In this document: piece by piece, positions 41,075-49,304 of the stretch
How positions within the stretch are numbered: the stretch's first letter is position 1
Layout of the letters: every line of letters begins with the position of its first letter
NCBI GenBank assembly: GCA_021155855.1
Contig: JAJNAZ010000007.1
Coordinates: forward strand, 62,001-126,000
Origin: Solirubrobacterales bacterium
GTDB taxonomy: Bacteria > Actinomycetota > Thermoleophilia > Solirubrobacterales > 70-9
Direction of reading: 5' to 3'
DNA length: 64,000 bases
Notes under the pieces: generated by a model
Databases searched by the model: none
The model's input: the letters and a program-made list of their open reading frames with translations, nothing else
What the model was told of the DNA's origin: nothing
Made by a program: the position numbers and the translations under genes

Positions 41075-42481
41075 CTACTCGACGAAGCAGTACGAATCGC
41101 TCGACGCGTCCCCGCCTTGGAGGCGAGTCTGGTGCACGCGCAGCCCGCGGAAGTCATCGCCATGGGGAAAGAACCTCGGATCGATGGAGACCCCACCGGC
41201 TTCTACGTCCGCGTCCGCGCGCGCCATCCAGGCGCCGACACCGTCCGGATAGAAGATGTCGTCCCATGTGGCGTAGAGCGAGTTGGTGAAGTACACGCGC
41301 CGGCCGTCTCGGCTTATCTCCACCATCTGGGGACCGCCGCCCAGCGGCAGCTCGGGAGCGGCCGGGTGCGGGGTTCGGCCGACGATTCCACCCACGCGCA
41401 GCGACCCCGCCTCCCTCGGATTGTGCGGATCGCTTACGTCGTACTGCTTGAGCTCGCCGGTCCCAAAGCACGACACATAAAGCCAGCGATCGTCGACCGA
41501 GAGGTCGATATCGGTGACGAGCGGCGGGACCGCGCCAAACGGCTGCAGCGCCGGCGGGAGCTGGTTGGCCTCAGCCGGCTCGGCGGGGATCGTGATCGCC
41601 TTGTTTACCGCCCACCGGTCGCCCTCGCGGTGCCACAACCAGACCGAGGCGGAGAGGTCCTCGACGCTGATCACCACCCCGACGAAGCCCCAGGTCTTGC
41701 GGGGGTCGTGCGCGGGCCGCACTTCGAGCACCATCTGGTGCTCGTCCCCCAGATCGACGCGTTGGATCAGCCTGCCCTCGGAGAGGCTCCAGAAGTCAAG
41801 GTGATGGCCAAAGCGCCTGCCCAGCAGGTCCTCGGGGTTCAGCCCGTCCTCGATCATTGACGGAGTCCCCCACTCGGAGGTGATCGCCACGTCGTCGTTC
41901 AGGTGCCACCAGACGTCGTAGGCGAAGTTCTGCTCGCCACGGTGGGTCTCCCAGGAGCCGGTGACCTCGAAGGTGTCGTGGTCGATCAGCGCCACGCCGC
42001 CGGGCCCCTCGTCGCCGTCGGCGGCGCCGAGGTTGGACATGAAGATGCCGCCCGGCCCGCAGTGCACGGTGTGCGGACGCGAGTAGCCGGCCTTGGCGGC
42101 AAGCTCCTCGGCCTCGATGGTTCGCACTACGTGCGGCTGCCGCGGGTCGGGCTTCGTGTCGAGCACGTAGGTGCGCGACGAGCGGACGCCCGGCAGGATC
42201 AGGTAGCGGCGCTCGAGCACGCCATTGTGCCCCTCGTGGCAGAGCGCGCTGGAGCAGGCGTTCCAGCCGAAGTGGTGCAGCTCGTTGCCGCCGGTCGGCA
42301 GCTCGCTCCAGCCCACTACGCGTCCGTATTCGGGCGACCCAGGGTCACAGTCGATCACGGCCATGGCGTCGCGCTGCTCGCCGGCCGGATCGAACGCCGC
42401 GACGTAGGCGAGGCTCTCGGGCGGCGCCGCAATCGCGGCGGCGGGCGAGCGGTAGAACGTCGGGTCCGCTGTCTCGGGCAT
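41075..42481 (-). CDS. SBP56-family protein (selenium-binding / methanethiol oxidase)
   Basis: A 468-residue beta-propeller of the SBP56 family. Diagnostic blocks are LPTGGNELHHFGWNACSSAL (His69/His70, Cys76), RPHTVHCGPGGIFMSNLG, FAYDVWWHLNDDVAITSEWG and SCFGTGELKQYDVSDPHNPR. Bacterial members oxidise methanethiol to formaldehyde, hydrogen peroxide and sulfide using bound copper; the human homologue binds selenium. No signal peptide is evident. AAGGGGG eight bases before the ATG at 42481 supports the start. The copper-chaperone partner seen in some genomes is not present. Confidence 0.93.
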   Translation of the reverse strand: MPETADPTFYRSPAAAIAAPPESLAYVAAFDPAGEQRDAMAVIDCDPGSPEYGRVVGWSELPTGGNELHHFGWNACSSALCHEGHNGVLERRYLILPGVRSSRTYVLDTKPDPRQPHVVRTIEAEELAAKAGYSRPHTVHCGPGGIFMSNLGAADGDEGPGGVALIDHDTFEVTGSWETHRGEQNFAYDVWWHLNDDVAITSEWGTPSMIEDGLNPEDLLGRRFGHHLDFWSLSEGRLIQRVDLGDEHQMVLEVRPAHDPRKTWGFVGVVISVEDLSASVWLWHREGDRWAVNKAITIPAEPAEANQLPPALQPFGAVPPLVTDIDLSVDDRWLYVSCFGTGELKQYDVSDPHNPREAGSLRVGGIVGRTPHPAAPELPLGGGPQMVEISRDGRRVYFTNSLYATWDDIFYPDGVGAWMARADADVEAGGVSIDPRFFPHGDDFRGLRVHQTRLQGGDASSDSYCFVE

Positions 42482-42677
42482 TGATGATCCCCCTTGCCGG
42501 GTTTCGATTGTGAAGTGCGCTCTCGAGCCTATCCGACCCAGGCGTGTAGGTGGAGCCGCGGCGGAGGGGTGGCTGGTCCGCCTTGGAGCCTCCGATCGAG
42601 CCGAGGCGCTCGCCCGATGTGGCCTTGAGCCGCCCGGCGAACTCGAAGTCGCGGGTGAGGCCGCCGCCGATCGCCGC

Positions 42678-43781
42678 TCAGGCGACCTCGCGGAGCTTCT
42701 GGGCCTCGGCCAGGCTCTGCAGCTTCTTCAGCGACTGGTTCTCGATCTGGCGGATGCGCTCGCGGGTGACGTTGAACGTGCGCCCGACCTCGTCCAGCGT
42801 CCGCGGATGCTCACCGCCGAGCCCGTAGCGCAGCTCGAGCACGCGGCGCTCGCGGTAGGAGAGGTTCTCGAGCGCTTCGCGCAGCGCCTCCTTGGTGAGC
42901 AGGTCGGCGGCGCGCTCGAACGGCGATTCGGCCTTCTCGTCGGCGATGAACTGGCCGAACTCCGACTCCTCCTCGTCGCCGACCGGCTTCTCCAGCGACA
43001 CCGGAGCCTGCGCCGAGCGCTTGATCTGGTCGACCTCCTCGGGATCGATCCCGGTGACCTCGGCGATCTCGTCCGGAGTCGGCTCGCGGCCGAGCTCGGT
43101 GACCAGCTTGCGCTCCGCGCGGCCGATCTTGTTCAGTTTCTCGACCACGTGCACGGGGATCCGGATCGTGCGCGCCTTGTCGGCGAGCGCGCGGGCGATC
43201 GCCTGACGGATCCACCAGGTGGCGTAGGTGGAGAACTTGAAGCCCTTGCGGTAGTCGAACTTCTCCGCCGCGCGGACGAGGCCCAGGGTGCCCTCCTGGA
43301 TCAGGTCGAGGAATGGCAGACCCTGGTTGCGGTAGTTCTTCGCGATCGAGACCACGAGGCGCAGGTTCGACTCGACCATCTTCTGCTTTGCGTCGAGGTC
43401 GCCGCGCTCGATCCGCTTCGCCAGGTCGACCTCCTCTTGGGCGGTCAGCAGGCGGACCTTGCCGATGTCCTTGAGGAACAGCTGCAGGGAGTCGGTGGTC
43501 ATGTCCGGCTTCAGGTCGAGCGCGGTCTTCTGCCTGCGCTTGCCGCGCTTCGGCTCCGCCCGCTCGGCCTCGGGGCCCGACGCCTGGGCCGGATCCACGT
43601 CGTCGACCATCTCGACGCCCTGGCCCTCGAGATACCCGTAGAGCTCCTCGATGTCGCCCTCGTCGACATCGACCTCGGCCAGCGCCTGAGCGACCTCGCC
43701 GTAGGCGATCACGCCCTCGGTCTGGCCCTTGGTCACCAGGGTCTTTACTTCCTCGAGCTCCTGAAGCTCCGTGATCAGCAT
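42678..43781 (-). CDS. rpoD: Primary sigma factor (RpoD/SigA)
   Basis: A 367-residue sigma-70 factor. Region 1.1-like helices occupy residues about 1-60, an acidic/basic linker 61-92, region 1.2 starts at [13 protein letters not shown] (97), region 2 includes [21 protein letters not shown] (179-199), region 3 spans about 210-290 and region 4.2 is [28 protein letters not shown] (327-354). All promoter-binding regions are present, so this is the housekeeping factor that recognises TTGACA/TAnnnT-type promoters. Its own gene has a TTGACT-N16-TACGAT promoter and an unusual leader with three 20-bp repeats. Confidence 0.97.
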   Translation of the reverse strand: MLITELQELEEVKTLVTKGQTEGVIAYGEVAQALAEVDVDEGDIEELYGYLEGQGVEMVDDVDPAQASGPEAERAEPKRGKRRQKTALDLKPDMTTDSLQLFLKDIGKVRLLTAQEEVDLAKRIERGDLDAKQKMVESNLRLVVSIAKNYRNQGLPFLDLIQEGTLGLVRAAEKFDYRKGFKFSTYATWWIRQAIARALADKARTIRIPVHVVEKLNKIGRAERKLVTELGREPTPDEIAEVTGIDPEEVDQIKRSAQAPVSLEKPVGDEEESEFGQFIADEKAESPFERAADLLTKEALREALENLSYRERRVLELRYGLGGEHPRTLDEVGRTFNVTRERIRQIENQSLKKLQSLAEAQKLREVA

Positions 43782-43800
43782 CGGTTGGTTACGTCTTCCT

Positions 43801-43860
43801 TCCTGGTCTCAACGGTGCGTTCCTGGTCTCAACGGTGCGTTCCTGGTCTCAACGGTGGGT
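43801..43860. repeat. Three tandem 20-bp repeats in the rpoD leader
   Basis: The unit starting TCCTGGTCTCAACGG and ending TGCGT is repeated at 43801-43820, 43821-43840 and 43841-43860; the third copy has one change (GGGT for GCGT). Read as rpoD mRNA, each unit contains CCGTTGAGACCAGGA. The block lies 20-79 bases before the rpoD ATG, downstream of the predicted promoter, so it is transcribed. Slippage, a leader-binding site, or a repeated ribosome-standby element are possible. Confidence 0.85.
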
Positions 43861-43947
43861 CGCGGGGTCGCAGGGCCACAACCCGGGTCCGCGACGTCCT
43901 GCCTCGAGTCCCATGTCCGCCACGGATTTGCTCAAAGGTGTGTTCGA

Positions 43948-43975
43948 ATCGTAGCGCTATCCTTTTTGAAGTCAA
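43948..43975 (-). promoter_or_regulatory. rpoD promoter
   Basis: On the minus strand, TTGACT (43975-43970), a 16-base A-rich spacer and TACGAT (43953-43948) form the best vegetative promoter in the window, in a locally AT-rich patch. It predicts a leader of about 160 bases carrying the three tandem repeats. The rest of the intergenic space (43976-44141) shows no gene or clear signal that I can support. Confidence 0.65.
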
Positions 43976-44141
43976 GCGCGAAGCCGCTGTTTGCGGGGGT
44001 TTCTGGTGTTTTGGATCGGCGGCTCAGCCGCCGGAAGCTGCTCAGAGACCCCTACCCGGACGCGCTTGCTCGCAACCGCATGTTCTCGCTCGGCCGATCG
44101 CAACGCGCCCGTCCGCCGATCGCGATGGAATAGGGGTTGCG

Positions 44142-44576
44142 GTGAGCGAGCCACGGCCGACAGAGCAAGCCGACGCCGAGCAGGGCAGCGTGTTCGGCAA
44201 CCTGCCCGACTCACGGCCGGGCGCTCGCAGCCCCCGCCGCGACGCGGCCAACAAGCGGGCCGCGGACGGCGGACAGAGGGCGAAGGCCCAGAGCACCCGA
44301 GCAGCGCCGAAGTCGAAGGCCATGCCGAAGGCGGCGCCGCGGCGGACGGCCGAACCGAGCGGGGTCGAGGAGCCGTGGAAGGCGCGCCAGCCGAGCGCCG
44401 GCGATGCGGGCGAGGCGGCGGGGCGTGCGGGCCGCGGGCCGGAGCCGGGCGAAGGCGCCGGGCTCGAGGACCTCGCCTGGGCCGGCATCGCCGCCGCGGC
44501 CGAGGCGGCCACGCTCGGCGTCAGGCTGGCGAGCCGGGCGATGGAGGCCCTGCGCAAGCCCGTCGACCGGCGGTGA
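44142..44576 (+). CDS. Disordered Ala/Arg-rich protein coupled to YihY gene
   Basis: About 144 residues. The first 100 are rich in Ala, Pro, Arg and Lys (ANKRAADGGQRAKAQST...), with no domain. The C-terminus is an amphipathic helix (EDLAWAGIAAAAEAATLGV). GTG at 44142 is the first start after the upstream stop. Its TGA overlaps the YihY start as GTGA, so the two proteins are made together. Function is unknown; the terminal helix might touch the membrane protein. Composition bias makes homology calls unsafe. Confidence 0.65.
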   Translation: MSEPRPTEQADAEQGSVFGNLPDSRPGARSPRRDAANKRAADGGQRAKAQSTRAAPKSKAMPKAAPRRTAEPSGVEEPWKARQPSAGDAGEAAGRAGRGPEPGEGAGLEDLAWAGIAAAAEAATLGVRLASRAMEALRKPVDRR

Positions 44577-45430
44577 GCTTCCGCTACCTCCGGGTCTTCT
44601 GGGAGCGCGCCTACCGCGAGAACATCACCGGGCTGGCGGCGATGGTCGCCTACAACCTGGCGCTGGCCCTGTTTCCGTTCGTGCTCCTGGTGCTGTTCAT
44701 CTTCGGCCAGGTGATCGACAACGCCGAGGTGCGCGACAGCGTGATCCGCGACCTGCAGCAGATCTTCCCGGCCGTCGAGCAGGACTCGCTCTCCGGTGTC
44801 CTCGACCGCATCCGTTCGAGCTCGGCGACGATCGGCGTCGTCGCCGCGCTCGCCGCGATCTGGATCGGGGCCTCGTTCTGGGGGGCGATGGACACCGCCT
44901 TCTGCCGCATCTATCACGTCGAGTGCCGCGGCTGGGTCGAGCAGAAGAGGTTTGCGCTGTTGATGTTGCTGGTCGTGATCCTCTTCCTCGCGGCGAGCGT
45001 CGTCGTCCCGATCGCCGAGGGGCTGTTGGCGTCGAGTACCGACGAGCTCCCGTTCGGGCTCGAGAAGGTGGGAGCGCTGCGCACCGTGGGGGTATTGCTG
45101 GCGGCGCTGCTGCTCACGTTCGCCGTCTGCTCGCTGATCTATTACGTGGTGCCCAAGGGCCACGTGCCCTGGCGCGGCGTCTGGCCCGGCGCGCTCTTCG
45201 TCACCGCGATCACGGCGATCGGCAACGCCGTCTTCCCGGTCTACCTCACCCAGTCGAACATCGACCAGCTCGGCGGCGCGCTCGGCTTCATCCTCGTCGC
45301 CTTGATCTGGTTCTACTTCGTCAGCCTGGCGTTGATGGCGGGCGCGGTGATCAACGCGCTCCGCTACGAGCTGCACGACACCGGCAGCGTCGAGGAGGAG
45401 CGGGCACGGGCGTTCGCGGAGCTCGAGTAG
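44573..45430 (+). CDS. YihY/BrkB family membrane protein
   Basis: A 285-residue inner-membrane protein with six hydrophobic segments. It begins RYLRVFWERAYRENITGLAAMVAYNLALALFPF, the family start, has an FGQVIDNAEV loop and an IGVVAALAAIWIGASFWGAMDTAF helix, and ends with ALGFILVALIWFYFVSLALMAGAVINA. The family was once taken for ribonuclease BN but is a transporter-like family of unknown substrate. GTG at 44573 overlaps the upstream stop (GTGA). The cytoplasmic tail is acidic (GSVEEERARAFAELE). Confidence 0.92.
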   Translation: MSFRYLRVFWERAYRENITGLAAMVAYNLALALFPFVLLVLFIFGQVIDNAEVRDSVIRDLQQIFPAVEQDSLSGVLDRIRSSSATIGVVAALAAIWIGASFWGAMDTAFCRIYHVECRGWVEQKRFALLMLLVVILFLAASVVVPIAEGLLASSTDELPFGLEKVGALRTVGVLLAALLLTFAVCSLIYYVVPKGHVPWRGVWPGALFVTAITAIGNAVFPVYLTQSNIDQLGGALGFILVALIWFYFVSLALMAGAVINALRYELHDTGSVEEERARAFAELE

Positions 45431-45491
45431 CGCGCCCGTCCCGTCGCGCGGCCGGAGCGCGCTCGGTATGCGAGGAGCGCTCGACGCCGGA

Positions 45492-45809
45492 TCAGCGCCG
45501 GCGACGCTCGATCAGCAGCTGGTAGCGGAGCCGCGCCTCGGCGCGCAGTCGGGAGAGCCGCGCGCGCTCATTCGCGTCACCGGTTGCATCGAGCAGCGCG
45601 CCGAGCCTGGCGGCCTCCTTGCGCGCCTCGAGCTCCGGCGGCAGACATCCCGCGTTGCGCAGGAGCTTGTAGCCCATGCGGAGCTCCGCGGGCACCCGAG
45701 ACAGGTCCTCCAGCTGAAGCGGTTTGCCGTTGCCGGGCAGGTCGTCGAACTCTCCGCGGGCGATCGCGGCGCGGATCTTCGATTCCGCGAGCTGCGCGAG
45801 AGCCTCCAC
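45492..45809 (-). CDS. DUF1992 (DnaJ-homologue subfamily C member 28-like) protein
   Basis: 105 residues covering the whole DUF1992 domain: LAESKIRAAIARGEFDDLPG, NGKPLQLEDLSRVPAELRMGYKLLRNAG, LPPELEARKE. The family is found in bacteria and in DnaJC28 of animals; its role is unknown. GTG at 45809 is preferred to an upstream in-frame ATG because TACGCT ends six bases before it. Divergent from the frameshifted glycosidase. Confidence 0.9.
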   Translation of the reverse strand: MEALAQLAESKIRAAIARGEFDDLPGNGKPLQLEDLSRVPAELRMGYKLLRNAGCLPPELEARKEAARLGALLDATGDANERARLSRLRAEARLRYQLLIERRRR

Positions 45810-45894
45810 CGATCCAGCGTACTCACTCGAAGAAGGACCCAATCCGCGGCCGCGTGGCGCGACTCTCCAGGTGCTGTCCGGTTATAGGAGCCGG

Positions 45895-46994
45895 GTGGGC
45901 ACCACGAGTGGCTGTGAGACAAGACGCCTGGCAACGGTCATGCTCGCCATCGGCGGGGTGCTGTGGTCGCCTGCGCTGTTCTCGGACCCGGCCGAGGCAG
46001 GCACCGCCCACGGGCATTACGGGGTCGTCGCACAGGGCGACCTCCAGGAGATCGACTATCAGCGCATGCGCCGGGGCGGCGTCGGATCGCTGCGGATTCG
46101 ACTCGACCGCCGCTGGGTCGAGCCCGAGCGTGGCATGCGCGATTGGACGTACGTCGATCAGCTGGTGGGCGAGGCGGCGCGCAACGGCGTCGAGTTGCTG
46201 CCGTTCGTGTATGGATCGCCGAACTGGGTGGCGCCGAGCCACGCCACGCCCCCGATCCGATCACGAACCGACCGGGCGGGATGGAGATCGTTCTTGCGGG
46301 CCTGGTTCGCCGCTACGGACACGGAGGCAGCTTCTGGACCGATCGGGCGAGCCGAGAACCGATCGAGACCTGGCAGATCTGGAACGAGCCGAACCTGCCG
46401 ATCTACTGGCGTCCGCGGCCGGCGCCCGGCGACTACGCGACCCTGCTTCGTATCTCCGCTGCGGCGGTGCGCGGGGTCGATCCGCGCGCCGAGGTGATGC
46501 TCGCCGGACTCGCCGCGACCCGCAGGGGAATCCCGGTCGAGCCGTTCCTCGCGCGTCTGTACGCGGAGCACGCGACTCGGCCCGCCTTCGACACGGCTGC
46601 GCTGCACCCGTATGCGGCTCGGATCGGCACCCTGCTGCGACGAGTCGAGCGGGTGCGAGACATCATGCGTGCCTTCGGCGACCGGCGGACGCCGCTCGCG
46701 ATCACCGAGCTTGGATGGGCGTCAGCGGGGCCGCGGAGTCACGCTTTGGTCAAGGGGCCCCTCGGCCAGGCGCGCATGCTGCGGCGGTCGTTCTCGTCGC
46801 TGCGGCGCAAGCGCCGGGCATGGTCGCTCGACCGCGTCAACTGGTTCGCCTGGGAGGATTCCACCGGCTCGGTCGAATCGATCTGCGACTTCTGCCGTTT
46901 CGCGGGGTTGTTCACCTCGAACGGTCGGGCGAAGCCGGCCTGGCGAGCGTTTCGGCGTCTTGCGCGCGCCAACAGAGGGTGGGAGTGGCGATGA
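45895..46994 (+). pseudogene. Secreted GH39/cellulase-like glycosidase interrupted by a 1-base frameshift
   Basis: The N-terminal part (GTG at 45895, then signal-like LATVMLAIGGVLWSPALF, HYGVVAQGDLQEIDYQRM, FVYGSPNWVAPSH) is in one frame to about 46300. The remainder (LVRRYGHGGSFW, TWQIWNEPNLPIYWRP, TPLAITELGWASAG) is in the next. The coding span is 1100 bases, one short of a multiple of three, and the protein joins smoothly if one base is restored in the GGGCC run at 46298-46302. The acid/base Glu (WNEPN) and nucleophile Glu (ITELGWAS) are both present. A sequencing error or a fresh mutation are equally possible. Confidence 0.75.
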
Positions 46995-47734
46995 TCCCGA
47001 TGCGATCGCGACGAAGGCTCATGCTCTGCGCAACGCTGCTCGCCGGTGTCGCCGCAGCAGAAGCGACGGCCGCGACCACGGTCAGCTTGGACGGACCCGA
47101 CTCGCGCTTCGGCTCCCCGGGCACCGTCTACGTCACCGGCGGCGGGGCCCGCAGCCATGCGATCGACGTCGTCTACAGGTCCGACACGGACTCGTTCGTG
47201 ATCACCGATTCGCGGCGCTTCGGCACGCTCGACTCCGGCTGCGAGCGGCTCAAGCGCCGCCGGGTCCGGTGCCAGAGCCCCGCTCCGAAGGGCCCCGCGG
47301 ACGTAACGATCATCGGCGGCAAGCGCGATGATCGCCTGCGCGTCGACGCGACGGTGAAGGGCTTTTCGAGGCTTGACGGCCAGAACGGCGACAACCTGCT
47401 CCGGATCGCGGCCCGGGCGAAGGGAGGCGGCGAGCTCGATGGCGGCGATGGCCGGGACCGGATCTTCGGCGGCGGCGGTGACGATACGATCTCCGACTTC
47501 GGAGGTGCGGACGTCGTCCGCGGCCGCGGCGGGGACGACTTCGTCTTCGTCGATTTGCGCTCCGAGGACCGCGGCCGCAACCGCATCTTCACCGGGTCGG
47601 GCGGCGATTTGGTCCTGGCCAAGAACGGCCACCGCGACGAGCTGATCGACTGCGGCCCGGGCAAGCGCGATGAGGCGGGCCTGGACCGCATCGACCCCAA
47701 GCCGCGCTCATGCGAGCGCGTGCGCCGGTATTAG
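46991..47734 (+). CDS. Secreted protein with RTX-like calcium-binding repeats
   Basis: 247 residues. The signal peptide is RRRLMLCATLLAGVAAAEATA (cleaved near 27). A beta-rich middle carries C83 and C93. Residues about 145-190 contain Gly-Asp nonapeptide-like repeats (GGELDGGDGRDRIFGGGGDD, then FGGADVVRGRGGDDF) as in hemolysin-type calcium-binding proteins. No adhesin or protease domain is visible. The ATG overlaps the stop of the glycosidase gene (ATGA), which suggests a two-gene secreted unit. The repeat count is low, so export by type I secretion is not implied. Confidence 0.8.
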   Translation: MIPMRSRRRLMLCATLLAGVAAAEATAATTVSLDGPDSRFGSPGTVYVTGGGARSHAIDVVYRSDTDSFVITDSRRFGTLDSGCERLKRRRVRCQSPAPKGPADVTIIGGKRDDRLRVDATVKGFSRLDGQNGDNLLRIAARAKGGGELDGGDGRDRIFGGGGDDTISDFGGADVVRGRGGDDFVFVDLRSEDRGRNRIFTGSGGDLVLAKNGHRDELIDCGPGKRDEAGLDRIDPKPRSCERVRRY

Positions 47735-47738
47735 TGGA

Positions 47739-48755
47739 TCAGTCGTAGCGCCCGCCGGTGACCTCGCGCAGCTTCGCCTGATCGTGGCGGGCGCTGACGG
47801 TGCGCACGGTTCCCGAGCGCGAGCGCATCACCAGTGACTCGGTCGTCGCCTTGCCGTCCCGCGTGTAGCGGACACCTTGGAGGAGGTCGCCGTCGGTGAC
47901 CCCGCTGGCGGCGAAGAATACGTCGTCGCCCGACACCAGCCTGTCGACGTCGAGGACCTCGTCGAGGTCGTAGCCGGCGTCGATCGCCGCCTGGCGCTCC
48001 GCGTCGTCGCGCGGCCACAGACGGCCGAGCAGCTGGCCGCCGAGGCACTTGATCGCCGCCGCCGAGAGCACCCCCTCGGGCGTTCCCCCGATTCCCCAGA
48101 GCAGGTCGACCCCGGCCTCGGCCGAGACCGCGAACAGCGCCGCCGATACGTCGCCGTCGCTGATGAACCGGACCCGCGCCCCGGCCTCGCGGATCTGCTG
48201 CACGCCGTCCTCGTGGCGCGGCCGATCGAGCATGATGATCGTCACGTCGCCCACCGACTTGCCCTTGCGCTCGGCGACCCTGGCGATCACGTCTCCGAGC
48301 GGCTCGCCGAGGCTGAGCAGATCGGCGACGTCGGAGCCGCCCGCGATCTTCTCCATGTAGACGCAGGGGCCCGGGTCGAACATCGTCCCCCGCTCGGCGA
48401 GCGCGATCACCGCGAGCGCGGAGGGCATCCCGCGCGCGGTCAGCGTCGTGCCCTCGAGCGGGTCGACGGCGATGTCGACCTCGGGTGGGCTTCCGTCGCC
48501 GATGCGTTCGCCGTTGTAGAGCATCGGCGCCTCGTCCTTCTCACCCTCGCCAATCACAACCGTGCCGTCCATCGGCACCGTTTCGAGCAGCAGCCGCATC
48601 GCGTCGACCGCCGCCTGATCGGCGGATTCCTTCTGTCCCTTGCCGACCCAGCGGGCCGCCGCCAGTGCCGCCGCCTCGGTCACCCGGACCATCTCCAGCG
48701 CCAGGTTGCGGTCGGGCTTCGAGCCCGAGCGCACGTCATGCGAGATCACTCCCAC
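47739..48755 (-). CDS. glpX: Class II fructose-1,6-bisphosphatase
   Basis: A 338-residue GlpX enzyme converting fructose-1,6-bisphosphate to fructose-6-phosphate in gluconeogenesis. Blocks seen are [54 protein letters not shown] (metal and substrate site) and IGGTPEGVLSAAAIKCLGG. The start is given as GTG at 48755; GTG at 48749 or 48734 would also keep the conserved core. It is seven bases downstream of a membrane-protein gene. Its stop is only four bases from that of the convergent RTX gene. Confidence 0.95.
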   Translation of the reverse strand: MGVISHDVRSGSKPDRNLALEMVRVTEAAALAAARWVGKGQKESADQAAVDAMRLLLETVPMDGTVVIGEGEKDEAPMLYNGERIGDGSPPEVDIAVDPLEGTTLTARGMPSALAVIALAERGTMFDPGPCVYMEKIAGGSDVADLLSLGEPLGDVIARVAERKGKSVGDVTIIMLDRPRHEDGVQQIREAGARVRFISDGDVSAALFAVSAEAGVDLLWGIGGTPEGVLSAAAIKCLGGQLLGRLWPRDDAERQAAIDAGYDLDEVLDVDRLVSGDDVFFAASGVTDGDLLQGVRYTRDGKATTESLVMRSRSGTVRTVSARHDQAKLREVTGGRYD

Positions 48756-48762
48756 CGGGGCG

Positions 48763-49266
48763 TCAGACGGTTCCGGGCGCCTTGCGCGTCTTGCGCTCGC
48801 CGCTCTCGAGCGAGCGCGTGAAGCCCGTGCCCGCGATCACGATCGCGGAGATGAACGCGACCCAGTAGCCGTAGTCGAGGTTGACGCCGGTCTCCGCCGG
48901 GCCGCTGCCGGGGCGGTCGATGATCCCGTTGTATCCGATCAGCACCATGGCGGCGAACCCGGTGACCATCGTCATCTCGCCCGGCGCCCAGGAGAGCCGG
49001 TGCCCGCGGATCAAAATCCAGGCGAGGATCGGGGGCGCCAGCGCGGCCAGCAACAGCAGCCAGCGCAGGATCGGGAAGGTCTCGAAGCCGGTGCATTCGT
49101 ATTCCCCGACCCCGCACAGCCATACATCCGAGCTCGTGTCCTCAGCCAGCCGCTGCGGATTCTCATCGAGCGAGTACCAGGGCAAGAAGAGGATGCTGAT
49201 GATCAGCAGCAGCGAGGCCGCGCCCCCGGCCACGACCCGGATCGGATTGAGCCGCGAGAAGTCCAT
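48763..49266 (-). CDS. Four-helix membrane protein of unknown function
   Basis: A 167-residue protein with four hydrophobic segments at about residues 10-30, 65-87, 98-115 and 133-150. The loop after helix one holds two cysteines (WLCGVGEYECTGF), suggesting an extracytoplasmic disulfide. The C-terminus is basic (ESGERKTRKAPGTV). No family is recognised. TAGGCT ends seven bases before the ATG at 49266, excluding the longer frame. It is in one transcription unit with glpX. Confidence 0.8.
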   Translation of the reverse strand: MDFSRLNPIRVVAGGAASLLLIISILFLPWYSLDENPQRLAEDTSSDVWLCGVGEYECTGFETFPILRWLLLLAALAPPILAWILIRGHRLSWAPGEMTMVTGFAAMVLIGYNGIIDRPGSGPAETGVNLDYGYWVAFISAIVIAGTGFTRSLESGERKTRKAPGTV

Positions 49267-49273
49267 CGGCGCG

Positions 49274-49293
49274 AGCCTATCCAACGATACGCT
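49274..49293. promoter_or_regulatory. Near-abutting divergent -10 boxes
   Basis: TAGGCT reads leftward (49279-49274, seven bases before the membrane-protein ATG) and TACGCT rightward (49288-49293, eleven bases before the LLM GTG). The two hexamers are only eight bases apart in a 38-base intergenic space, so polymerase can hardly occupy both at once. Confidence 0.5.
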
Positions 49294-49304
49294 GGCGCGC
49301 GCAC

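Noticed and set aside
43801..43860. CRISPR-like repeat
   Set aside because: The units are directly adjacent with no spacers and only three copies; it is a tandem repeat in a gene leader.
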